A stretch of 64,000 nucleotides of DNA, taken from the NCBI GenBank assembly GCA_035530135.1, contig DATKVJ010000070.1:1-64000 (forward strand), read 5' to 3'. Below the pieces are notes generated by a model. It had not been told where the DNA came from. It did not search any database and was given only the letters and a program-made list of their open reading frames with translations. Below are positions 1 through 7,338 of the stretch, piece by piece. The stretch comes from CAIYYX01 sp035530135. GTDB taxonomy: Bacteria > Pseudomonadota > Gammaproteobacteria > Burkholderiales > Rhodocyclaceae. Position 1 is the first letter of the stretch. Every line of letters begins with the position of its first letter. The translations under genes and the position numbers were made by a program.

Positions 1-630
1 CGCTACAAGGCCGTGGACGACCTGCTCGCGCACAGCGTCGAGGCCTACTCCGGGATGCCGCAGCTGTTCTTCACCTGGGCGCAGCGCGAGGACATGCGCG
101 TGCACTACGAGTTTCTCGACAACGGCGTGCCCCTCGGGGAATCGCCGCGCACCGCCGCCTTCGGCTGGAACGGCAGGATGTTCGTGCTCGACGTCAAATC
201 GATGCTCGACGTCGACCGCTTCTGCAAGGTCAATATCAACGCCGGCGCGCCCGACGAGCTCTACCGGGAAGGCAGCCGCGACCCGGCAGCGGCGGGCAAC
301 ACCGGCTTCATGGTCCAGTGCGCGCGGCGGCTGGCCGAGATCCACTTCGCCGAACAGGACAGCGGCCGCATCTATTTGCAGATCGCCGCCGGCGCCGTGG
401 TGTGGACCGATCCGGAGGCGCTCGCGCGCGCGGCTGCCGACCCGCAGACGCGCGCGGGCATCCTCGCGGTCGCCCCCGGCGTCCTCGACCGCGCCCCGGC
501 AAACCCCGTGAGCGCGAAGTTCGTGCGCATGAGCCTCGGCGGCGAACGGCCGAACACGCTCGGCGCTTGGGGCGAACCGAGCCGTGACGCGGGCGGCGAC
601 GCGAAATTGGCGCAATTGCCGATTTGCTGA
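1..630 (+). CDS. 3' part of an unrecognised protein
   Basis: The reading frame is open from the first base of the window (RYKAVDD...), so the true start lies upstream and only about 209 C-terminal residues are visible. I do not recognise the family. The visible part looks soluble, with no signal peptide or membrane segment: an aromatic-rich start (FFTWAQRED, FGWNGRMFVLD), then a central stretch with alternating acidic and hydrophobic residues, and an Ala/Pro-rich tail. It ends at a TGA 61 bases before the CheZ-like gene on the same strand, so the two may be cotranscribed, but this does not define a function. Confidence 0.6.
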   Translation, partial: RYKAVDDLLAHSVEAYSGMPQLFFTWAQREDMRVHYEFLDNGVPLGESPRTAAFGWNGRMFVLDVKSMLDVDRFCKVNINAGAPDELYREGSRDPAAAGNTGFMVQCARRLAEIHFAEQDSGRIYLQIAAGAVVWTDPEALARAAADPQTRAGILAVAPGVLDRAPANPVSAKFVRMSLGGERPNTLGAWGEPSRDAGGDAKLAQLPIC

Positions 631-691
631 TAAGTTCACCGTCGGGCGCCGGGAGCGGGCGCGGCAGGCAGGACTTCACAAGGGGGGGTGG

Positions 692-1255
692 ATGAAAGCA
701 GCGAGCAAAGGAACGAAGGTCGCCGCCAAGCCGGCGGCGAAGAAGATCGTCGCGAAGAAGCCGGCGCCCATCAAGGCTGCGGCGAGGAAGACCGCGAAGA
801 AGAAGCCGACGCAATCAACCGGCCAGGTGCTCTCCGAACTCAAGTCGCTGGCCAAGGAGCTGAACAAGGCGGCGGCGGGGCTGGGCAAGACCTCGGCCGG
901 CAACCCCAAGCAGGTGTCGGTGATCCTCGGCAACGTCGAGCGCATGACCGCCGACGCCGCCGACAAGTCGCTCGCCGAAGCCGAGTCCGCGAAGCAGCTC
1001 GTCGTCAGCTCGCTGGACACGCTCGGCAGGGACTGGAGCCGCAGGGATCTGGAGGCGGCATTGCGCGGCATCGGCGGCCACCTGACCAACATCATCGTCG
1101 CCCAGGAATTTCAGGATCTCGCCGGTCAGGCGCTGCGCAAGGCGATGAAGGCGCTGGTCGGCGCCATCATCGTGGTCGAGGTCGGCGGCACCACCGACGA
1201 CCAGCGCCTGTCCCAGAAGGAAGTCGATAGCCTGTTGAGGGGCCTGATGAACTGA
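692..1255 (+). CDS. CheZ-like CheY-P phosphatase with Lys/Ala-rich tail
   Basis: The 187-residue protein carries the CheZ signature QEFQDLAGQ at residues 138-146. In E. coli CheZ the Asp and Gln of this motif (D143, Q147) attack phospho-CheY; here they are D142 and Q146. The last 15 residues (SQKEVDSLLRGLMN) resemble both the CheY-binding tail of CheZ and the N-terminal CheY-binding peptide of FliM. Residues 1-40 are a Lys/Ala/Pro histone-H1-like tail that ordinary CheZ lacks. Start ATG at 692 is preceded by a purine-rich ribosome site (AAGGGGGGG). No cheY, cheA or flagellar gene is in view, so the role in CheY dephosphorylation is inferred from motifs. Confidence 0.75.
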   Translation: MKAASKGTKVAAKPAAKKIVAKKPAPIKAAARKTAKKKPTQSTGQVLSELKSLAKELNKAAAGLGKTSAGNPKQVSVILGNVERMTADAADKSLAEAESAKQLVVSSLDTLGRDWSRRDLEAALRGIGGHLTNIIVAQEFQDLAGQALRKAMKALVGAIIVVEVGGTTDDQRLSQKEVDSLLRGLMN

Positions 1256-1284
1256 GCCTTTGCGGTCCGGGCGCGCGGAAGGAC

Positions 1285-2754
1285 TCAGGCGGACTCGGCC
1301 TCGCTGAACACTTCGGTGCGATTGCGTCCGGCGCGCTTGGCCCGATAGAGCGCGACGTCGGCGCGCATGAAGAAGTCGTTCTGCGTCTCGTCTTCCCGAT
1401 ATTGGGCGACGCCCAGGCTGACCGTGATGGGCACGTCGGGCGAGGCCAGCGCAAAGCGCTGGCGGGCCACCGCCAGACGCAGCTTGTCGGCCAGGGCTGC
1501 CGCCTGTTCGAGGGGGCAGTTCTTCAGCAGGACCAGGAATTCCTCGCCGCCCCAACGGGCGGGCACGTCGCTCTCGCGGACGACGCTTCTGGCGATCCTG
1601 GCGATCTCCTCCAGCACGCGATCGCCGGCGAGATGGCCGAAGCTGTCATTGACCTGCTTGAACAGATCGATATCGAACAGGATCATCGACAGCGGCTGCT
1701 TCGAGCGCCCGAATTCGTGGATCGCCTGCTGCACCAGGATCTCGAACGCCTGCCGGTTGTTGAGGCCGGTCAGCGCGTCGGTCGTCGCGGCGCGCTCCAG
1801 GCGCCTCTGGTAGCGCTTGACCGCGTACAGCGTGATGCCCAGTATCAGCAGGGTCACCAGCGCGCTGATCGCCAGGTTCATCACCAGCACACGCTGGACC
1901 GGCCTGACGTCGTCGGCCACGTCCTGCTCCACCACCAGATACCAGCCCAGTTCGGGGATGAAGCGCGAGGTGACCAGGATGCTGGCATGGTTCAGGCCGT
2001 ATTCGAGGTGGGTCGGGGTGACGCTGCCGTTCAGGATGGCGCCGGCGATGCCGCTGACGCCGGGCAGGCTGCGGATCGAGCCGCCGGCCCGCCGCATCGA
2101 CTTGCCGGCCATCACGATCTTGCCGGCGGGATCGACGAAATAGATGCTGCGCTGGAAGCGGCGCTGGTAGCTGTCGATGAGCCGGCTCATGGTGTCGAGC
2201 GCCAGCCCGACGCCGGTGGCGCCGATGAACTTGCCGTCGTAGTCGAGCACCCGGTAGTTGATGAAGATGGTCATCTTGTCCCGGTTGGCCATGTCGAAAT
2301 CGATATTGGTCTCGTAGGGCCGAGCCATCGCCTCGACGCGGAAGAACCAGGCGTCGCGGGACTCGCCGCGCCGCACCGATTTCAGCGTGCCGCCGGCGTA
2401 GTAGTACTTGTGGCTGCGCGCCGAGACCAGGAAGCTGGAGATGGTGCCGTACTGCTGCTTGACCTCCTTCAGGTAGCGGACGATCTGGCCGGGGTCTCTC
2501 TCGCCGTCCAGGATCCAGTCGCGCAGGAAGGTGTCCTGCGCCATCATCGAGGAGATGAATACCGGGCGCAGCAGGTCCTTCTGGATCTCCGAATAGATGT
2601 TGTCGCTGGTCAGCGGCAGGGACTGCCGGGCGACGCCCAGCCGGATCGCGTCGCGCGACACCAGGTAGCCGGCGATGCTGGTGGTCAGGAAGCCGGCGAC
2701 CAGGGCCACGCTGATCCAGGCGACGAGATGATATTTCTTGGGCAGTAGCGACAT
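1285..2754 (-). CDS. Membrane diguanylate cyclase with periplasmic Cache-like sensor
   Basis: A 489-residue protein making c-di-GMP from two GTP. An N-terminal membrane segment (about residues 10-30) is followed by a roughly 250-residue periplasmic domain that looks like a Cache sensor, a second membrane segment and a C-terminal GGDEF domain. The active-site motif is GGEEF at 402-406, and an RESD inhibitory I-site lies five residues before it, so the enzyme should be active and product-inhibited. The start at 2754 (MSLLPKKY) is chosen because the upstream extension in the same frame is a shadow of the GNAT gene. It is the last gene of a minus-strand run. The ligand cannot be read from sequence. 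Confidence 0.88.
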   Translation of the reverse strand: MSLLPKKYHLVAWISVALVAGFLTTSIAGYLVSRDAIRLGVARQSLPLTSDNIYSEIQKDLLRPVFISSMMAQDTFLRDWILDGERDPGQIVRYLKEVKQQYGTISSFLVSARSHKYYYAGGTLKSVRRGESRDAWFFRVEAMARPYETNIDFDMANRDKMTIFINYRVLDYDGKFIGATGVGLALDTMSRLIDSYQRRFQRSIYFVDPAGKIVMAGKSMRRAGGSIRSLPGVSGIAGAILNGSVTPTHLEYGLNHASILVTSRFIPELGWYLVVEQDVADDVRPVQRVLVMNLAISALVTLLILGITLYAVKRYQRRLERAATTDALTGLNNRQAFEILVQQAIHEFGRSKQPLSMILFDIDLFKQVNDSFGHLAGDRVLEEIARIARSVVRESDVPARWGGEEFLVLLKNCPLEQAAALADKLRLAVARQRFALASPDVPITVSLGVAQYREDETQNDFFMRADVALYRAKRAGRNRTEVFSEAESA

Positions 2755-2773
2755 GTCGATCGGGGTCCGCGAT

Positions 2774-3334
2774 TCAGCGCTTGTCGGTGGGCTCGCCGCC
2801 GAACAGCGAACGCCACAGGCCCGAGCCGACGTCGAGCAGGCGATGCAGGGTCCACAGCGACATGCCGGCCGCCGGGAGCGGCCCCAGTTCGAGCCGGCCG
2901 GCGATGTTGCCGTAGTCGTAGCCGACGGCGAAGCCATGGGAGCGCGCCAGCGCGATCATCGGCGCGTTGTCGGGCCGGGTCTCGATCGCGATCTGGGAGC
3001 AGCCCAGCGCCCGCGCCTCGAGTATCGAGGCTTCGAAGAGCTGCTCGCCCAGCCCGCGCTCCCGGTACTCGGGCAATACCGTGATGCCCACCTCGGCCTT
3101 GTGCTGCTCGACGTAAAGGTGGGCCAGCGCAGCGATCTCGCCGTCGATCTGGATGCCCAACAAGACGTCGCGGGCGGGGTCCAGACGCGCGAGGTAACGT
3201 TCCCTGACCGAGTCCATGGTGGCCGGGTAGAAGAAGCGGAAGGCCAGATCCTCGGCGGAGAGCTTGGCCAGGTGCGCCTCGATCTGACCCAGATGGCATT
3301 GCTGCAGGCGTTCGGCGAAGGGAGCGATGTTCAT
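2774..3334 (-). CDS. GNAT family N-acetyltransferase
   Basis: A 186-residue soluble protein with the GNAT acetyl-CoA-binding motif A region (TVLPEYRERGLGEQLFEASI, about residues 85-105) and the following strand/helix pattern ending in the typical ARSHGF. The acceptor substrate is unknown. It sits 19 bases from both neighbours, downstream of the acyl-CoA synthetase and upstream of the cyclase, so the three are probably cotranscribed. A protein-lysine acetyltransferase acting on the adjacent AMP-forming ligase is possible, since such ligases are often controlled this way, but that is only inferred from adjacency. Confidence 0.8.
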   Translation of the reverse strand: MNIAPFAERLQQCHLGQIEAHLAKLSAEDLAFRFFYPATMDSVRERYLARLDPARDVLLGIQIDGEIAALAHLYVEQHKAEVGITVLPEYRERGLGEQLFEASILEARALGCSQIAIETRPDNAPMIALARSHGFAVGYDYGNIAGRLELGPLPAAGMSLWTLHRLLDVGSGLWRSLFGGEPTDKR

Positions 3335-3353
3335 CGGGGCGGTGGCGTCGGGG

Positions 3354-4925
3354 CTAGGACTGCTCGTGCGCGGCGCGATAGGAATCGCGCAGTTCCCGCT
3401 TCAGCACCTTGCCGATGGCGCTGCGCGGCAGGCTGGCGACGATCTCCAGCGCCGCGAGCCGCTGGGTCTTGCCCAGCCGTTCGTTGGCCCAGCCGAGCAG
3501 TTCCGGCGCGGTGAACGCGGCGCCTGGGGCCGGCACCGCGAAGGCGACCGGCGTCTCGCCCCAGCGGCGGGAGGGCACGCCGACCACCGCCGCCTCGGCC
3601 ACGCCGGGATGCCCTTGGAGCACCGCTTCGAGGTCGCTGGGATAGACGTTGAAGCCGCCCGAGATGATCATGTCCTTCTTGCGGTCGAACAGCGTCAGGA
3701 AGCCGTCGGCATCGAAGCGGCCGAGGTCGCCGGTGCGGATGAAGCGCCGGCCCTCGGCATCGTGCCACTCGGCCTCGGCGGTCTTGTCCGGCTGCCGGTG
3801 GTAGCCGCTCATCATCGCCGGCGAGCGGCCGACGACCTCTCCGGTCTCGCCCGCCGGGAGCTCCCGCCCGGCCTCGTCGATCACGCGGATGTCGTGCCCG
3901 GGTCCGGGCCGGCCCACCGTGGCGAGCTTGTCGGGATGCTCGTGGGCGGCGAGGATGCAGGTGCCGCCGCCTTCGGTCATGCCGTAGTACTCGATCAGCC
4001 CGCCCGGCCAGCGCGCCAGGATGTCGGCCTTGAGCGCCGCCGAAAACGGCGCGCTGGTGCAGAACTTCATGCGGAACGAGGACAGGTCGCGACGGCCGAA
4101 ATCGGCGTGGTCCATGATCCGCTGGTACTGCACCGGGACCAGCATGGTGTGCGTGACCCGGTGCCGCTCGGCCAGCTCCAGGTAGCCCGCGACGTCGAAC
4201 TTCGCCATCAGCACCGCGGCGCCGCCCAGGGTCAGCGTCGGCAGGAAGCTCACCAGGGTGGTGTTGGAGTAGAGCGGCGTCGCGCACAGGGTCAGCGTCT
4301 CCGGGCCGTAGCCGAACAGCGAGCCGCGCTGCACGTGCGCCCAGCGCATCGCGTGGGACTGGACGATGCCCTTGGGCGTGCCGGTGGTACCCGAGGAGTA
4401 GATGATGTTGAAGGGCCATTCCGGCTGCAACGCCACGGCCGCAGGCGCCGCCCCCGGGGCCGCCAGCCAGTCGGAGAGCGCAATGCCGGCGTCCGAGCCG
4501 TCCAGCGCGACGCGGACGGCGGCCATCTCTCCGGCGACCGGCGCCAGGAGCTCGGCCGCCGCCCGGTCGAGAAACAGCAGCCTCGCCCCGGCGTCTTCGA
4601 GCATCGCGGCCAGGCCCTCGGCCGTCGATGAGGTGGCGAGCGGCGCCACCGCGACCCCGGCGCGCAGGCTGCCCAGGAAGACCGCGGCGTAGGCGATCGA
4701 GGTCGAAGCGCAGATCGCGACCGATTGCGTCGGCAAGACGCCGTCCCGCTGCAGCGCCGCCGCCACCCGGTCCATCAGGGCGTCGAGACCGGCGTAGTCC
4801 ACGCTGTCGCCGTCCTGGATCAGCGCCGGACGGGCCGGCGCGCGCGCGGCCTGGCCGCGGATCAGCTCGGGGATGGTGCCGTAGGCGCGTTCGAGGATGT
4901 CGTCGCCGTTCATCGCGCAGTTCAT
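3354..4925 (-). CDS. AMP-forming acyl-CoA synthetase
   Basis: A 523-residue member of the ANL superfamily, which activates a carboxylic acid as acyl-AMP and transfers it to CoA. The P-loop-like motif YSSGTTGTPKG lies about one third in, followed by YGMTEGG, the hinge motif RTGDLGR and the C-terminal catalytic lysine in the segment SAIGKVLKREL. All key motifs are intact. The substrate cannot be assigned; the family covers medium- and long-chain fatty acids, aromatic acids and others. Two starts are close together (MNCAMNGDD); I kept the outer ATG. It lies 13 bases downstream of the membrane protein gene and is likely in the same transcript. Confidence 0.88.
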   Translation of the reverse strand: MNCAMNGDDILERAYGTIPELIRGQAARAPARPALIQDGDSVDYAGLDALMDRVAAALQRDGVLPTQSVAICASTSIAYAAVFLGSLRAGVAVAPLATSSTAEGLAAMLEDAGARLLFLDRAAAELLAPVAGEMAAVRVALDGSDAGIALSDWLAAPGAAPAAVALQPEWPFNIIYSSGTTGTPKGIVQSHAMRWAHVQRGSLFGYGPETLTLCATPLYSNTTLVSFLPTLTLGGAAVLMAKFDVAGYLELAERHRVTHTMLVPVQYQRIMDHADFGRRDLSSFRMKFCTSAPFSAALKADILARWPGGLIEYYGMTEGGGTCILAAHEHPDKLATVGRPGPGHDIRVIDEAGRELPAGETGEVVGRSPAMMSGYHRQPDKTAEAEWHDAEGRRFIRTGDLGRFDADGFLTLFDRKKDMIISGGFNVYPSDLEAVLQGHPGVAEAAVVGVPSRRWGETPVAFAVPAPGAAFTAPELLGWANERLGKTQRLAALEIVASLPRSAIGKVLKRELRDSYRAAHEQS

Positions 4926-4938
4926 CGTTGAAGCCCGC

Positions 4939-5715
4939 TCATGACTTGACCGGCGCGCGGCGCATGATCGCGCGGGTGCCCAACTGGACGGTGCCGGCGC
5001 AGCCCAGCGAGAGCAGGAAGGCGGGGGCTACGCCCAGCGCCGGCAGGGACAGCGCCAGCGCCAGGCAGAAGGCGGCGAAGGCGTACCAGCCGAAGACCAT
5101 GCCGCGCAGCAGCGTGATCGCGTACTCGTGGCCGCTGTGGTGGTGCGAGAACACCACCAGCACCGTGCTCAAGACCGGAAACATCGCCAGCAGGCCGCTC
5201 ATCCGCGGCCCCATGCTGGCGGCGAAGGTGGTCACCAGCAGCACCAGGACGGCGCTCGCCAGCATCCGGAACATCATGTCGCCGCGGGGCGCCGAGAACA
5301 CCCGTGCGGGCGCACCGACCCGGGGGAACAGGCGCGGCGCCAGGCTCAGGCCGACCAAGACCAGCGGCGCGGCAACGGGCAGCGAGGGCGCGAGGAGGTC
5401 GAGCAGCGCCACCGCTGAGAAGTAGCCGAACATGCCGCAGCCCAGGCTGCCGACCCAGGACAGGCGGGTGGCGGCCCAGGAGTAGCAGGTGGCATAGACC
5501 AGGATGGCGATCACCGCGGACAGGGTGCCGACCGCTGCGGCCGAGGCGAAGGCCGACCCCTGCTCGACGGCGATGAAGAACAGGATCGGGCCGCCGACCA
5601 CCGGGAAGGCCGACAGCCAGCCCGCGACCGAGGGCCCCCAGCGCCGCCCGGAGAGCGTGATGCCCGCGGTCAGGGAGGGCACGAGCATGAGTTTCAGGGC
5701 GAGCAGAAGGATCAT
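4939..5715 (-). CDS. Polytopic inner-membrane protein of unknown function
   Basis: A 258-residue, very hydrophobic protein with about seven or eight predicted membrane segments, starting MILLLALKLMLVPSL. The glycine-rich early segment (GWLSAFPVVGGPILFF) and a His-rich turn (FSHHHSGHEY, about residue 190) stand out. I do not recognise a characterised family. The start at 5715 is chosen because sequence upstream in the frame is antisense-like shadow of the HD-GYP gene. It is followed after 13 bases by the acyl-CoA synthetase, which suggests a shared transcript but not a shared pathway. Confidence 0.75.
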   Translation of the reverse strand: MILLLALKLMLVPSLTAGITLSGRRWGPSVAGWLSAFPVVGGPILFFIAVEQGSAFASAAAVGTLSAVIAILVYATCYSWAATRLSWVGSLGCGMFGYFSAVALLDLLAPSLPVAAPLVLVGLSLAPRLFPRVGAPARVFSAPRGDMMFRMLASAVLVLLVTTFAASMGPRMSGLLAMFPVLSTVLVVFSHHHSGHEYAITLLRGMVFGWYAFAAFCLALALSLPALGVAPAFLLSLGCAGTVQLGTRAIMRRAPVKS

Positions 5716-5795
5716 TTTCCTGGGGCCTAATGGGAGTTTCCCGACGAGCAGCCGGCATGATAGCCGTGCCGCCCACGGCGCGCCATCCGGCGGCG

Positions 5796-6554
5796 CTATC
5801 GGGTCGGGGGGAACTCCATGGCGACCATTTCCCGCAGCGCCGCCTCCTCGGCGAGGAAGGTCGCCACCGCCAGGGGGTCGAACTGGCTGCCGGCCATGCG
5901 CTGGATTTCCGCCTTGGCGGTGTCGAAGGGCAGCGCCTTGCGATAGGGACGGTCGAAGGTCATCGCGTCCAGGGTGTCGATGACCGCGAAGAGTCTTGCC
6001 GCCAGCGGAATCTGCTCGCCCTTGAGTCCCGCCGGATAGCCCGAGCCATCGTAGCACTCCTCGTGACAGAGCACGATGTCCGCGGCCATCGCGAGGAAGG
6101 GCAGCTTCTCCAGGATCAGATGGCCGTTGGCCGGATGCTCGCGCATGATCCGCCATTCCTCGTCGGTCAGGCGCCCGGGCTTCAGCAGCACGGCGTCGGG
6201 CACGCCGATCTTGCCGATGTCGTGGAGCAGGCTGCCCCAATAGACCTCGCGCAGATCCTTCACGTCGGTGTAGTGGTGCGCCGCCAGGAGCAGCGTATGG
6301 GTCGCGACCCGCTTGGAATGCAGCCCGGTTTCCCGCTCCCTCAGATCCAGGGCCTCGGCCAGGGATTCGACGAACTGTTCGTAGGGATCATCCGCCAGTC
6401 CGCCGGCGCGCTTGCGCGCATCGAGCAGGCAATGCTCGCAGGTGGGGCGCTCGAGTATCCGCACATACTGCCGCTCGGGGGAGGCCGAGCCGCACTCGGC
6501 GCAGGCAACGGGATCCTCTGGCGGCGCATCGGCGCGGTCGGTGGGGCCGGGCAC
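5796..6554 (-). CDS. HD-GYP domain protein with N-terminal zinc-binding-like motif
   Basis: A 252-residue soluble protein. The HD-GYP core is complete: LLHDIGKIG (about residues 108-116), the REHP motif, CHEEC and DGSGYP; HD-GYP domains hydrolyse c-di-GMP or other cyclic dinucleotides. The N-terminal 45 residues carry two Cys pairs (CAEC and CEHC) about 20 residues apart, suggesting a small zinc ribbon in place of a receiver domain. The likely start is GTG at 6554, three bases past the stop of the VIT gene, implying translational coupling. With two GGDEF proteins in the window this is the only visible c-di-GMP-degrading candidate. Confidence 0.85.
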   Translation of the reverse strand: MPGPTDRADAPPEDPVACAECGSASPERQYVRILERPTCEHCLLDARKRAGGLADDPYEQFVESLAEALDLRERETGLHSKRVATHTLLLAAHHYTDVKDLREVYWGSLLHDIGKIGVPDAVLLKPGRLTDEEWRIMREHPANGHLILEKLPFLAMAADIVLCHEECYDGSGYPAGLKGEQIPLAARLFAVIDTLDAMTFDRPYRKALPFDTAKAEIQRMAGSQFDPLAVATFLAEEAALREMVAMEFPPTR

Positions 6555-6557
6555 GGC

Positions 6558-7247
6558 TCAAGCCGCCACGCCGAACAGCGCCCCGACGCCCGCCGTCAGC
6601 GCCATCGCCAGCGAGCCCCAGAAGGTGACGCGCCATGCTGCGATCAGCACCGGGGCGCCGCCGGCGCGCCCGGACAAGGAACCCAGGAGTGCGAGAAACA
6701 GCAGCGAGCCGCCCGAGACCGCCCACATCAGCATGGACGCCGGCACCAGAAGGACCACCAAGAGCGGCAGGACGGCGCCGATGGTGAAGGTGGCGGCCGA
6801 GGCCAATGCCGCCTGGACCGGCCGCGCGGTCAGGGTCTCGGAGATGCCCAGCTCGTCGCGCGCGTGGGCGCCCAGCGCATCGTGCGCCATCAACTGGGTC
6901 GCGACCTGGGAAGCGAGTTGCGCGTCCAGCCCGCGCCCGACGTAGATGGCCGCCATTTCCGCCTGCTCGTGCACGGGATCGCTCGCCAGCTCGCGCCTCT
7001 CCCGATCCAGATCGGCGCTCTCGGTGTCGGCTTGCGAGCTCACCGAGACGTACTCGCCGGCCGCCATCGACATCGCGCCCGCAACCAGGCCGGCCACGCC
7101 CGCGACCAGGATGCTCTTCGAGTCCGCGCCCGCCGCCGCCACGCCCAGCACCAGGCTGGCGGTGGACACGATGCCGTCGTTGGCGCCCAGCACCGCGGCG
7201 CGCAGCCAGCCGATGCGGTGCGTCCGGTGTCTCTCGATGTGTCTCAT
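6558..7247 (-). CDS. VIT1/CCC1 family metal transporter
   Basis: A 229-residue membrane protein of the VIT1/CCC1 (vacuolar iron/manganese transporter) family. The signature first membrane segment reads GANDGIVSTASLVLGVA, followed by GLVAGAMSMAAGEYVSVSSQ, an acidic cytoplasmic segment (about residues 75-130) equivalent to the metal-binding domain, and three C-terminal membrane segments. Bacterial members probably move ferrous iron or manganese out of the cytoplasm. A GAGGGG ribosome site precedes ATG 7247. It is the first gene of the run leading to HD-GYP. Confidence 0.85.
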   Translation of the reverse strand: MRHIERHRTHRIGWLRAAVLGANDGIVSTASLVLGVAAAGADSKSILVAGVAGLVAGAMSMAAGEYVSVSSQADTESADLDRERRELASDPVHEQAEMAAIYVGRGLDAQLASQVATQLMAHDALGAHARDELGISETLTARPVQAALASAATFTIGAVLPLLVVLLVPASMLMWAVSGGSLLFLALLGSLSGRAGGAPVLIAAWRVTFWGSLAMALTAGVGALFGVAA

Positions 7248-7338
7248 GGTCGCCCCTCATACCGTTGCCGAAGGAATTGATGTATCCGCGATCACAACCG
7301 CTCGCCGGTGTTGCGGTCGGCGGGCCGCCGCCAGGCTT

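Noticed and set aside
1402..2748. Long plus-strand frame opposite the diguanylate cyclase
   Set aside because: Antisense shadow with biased composition and no conserved motif; the cyclase is intact.
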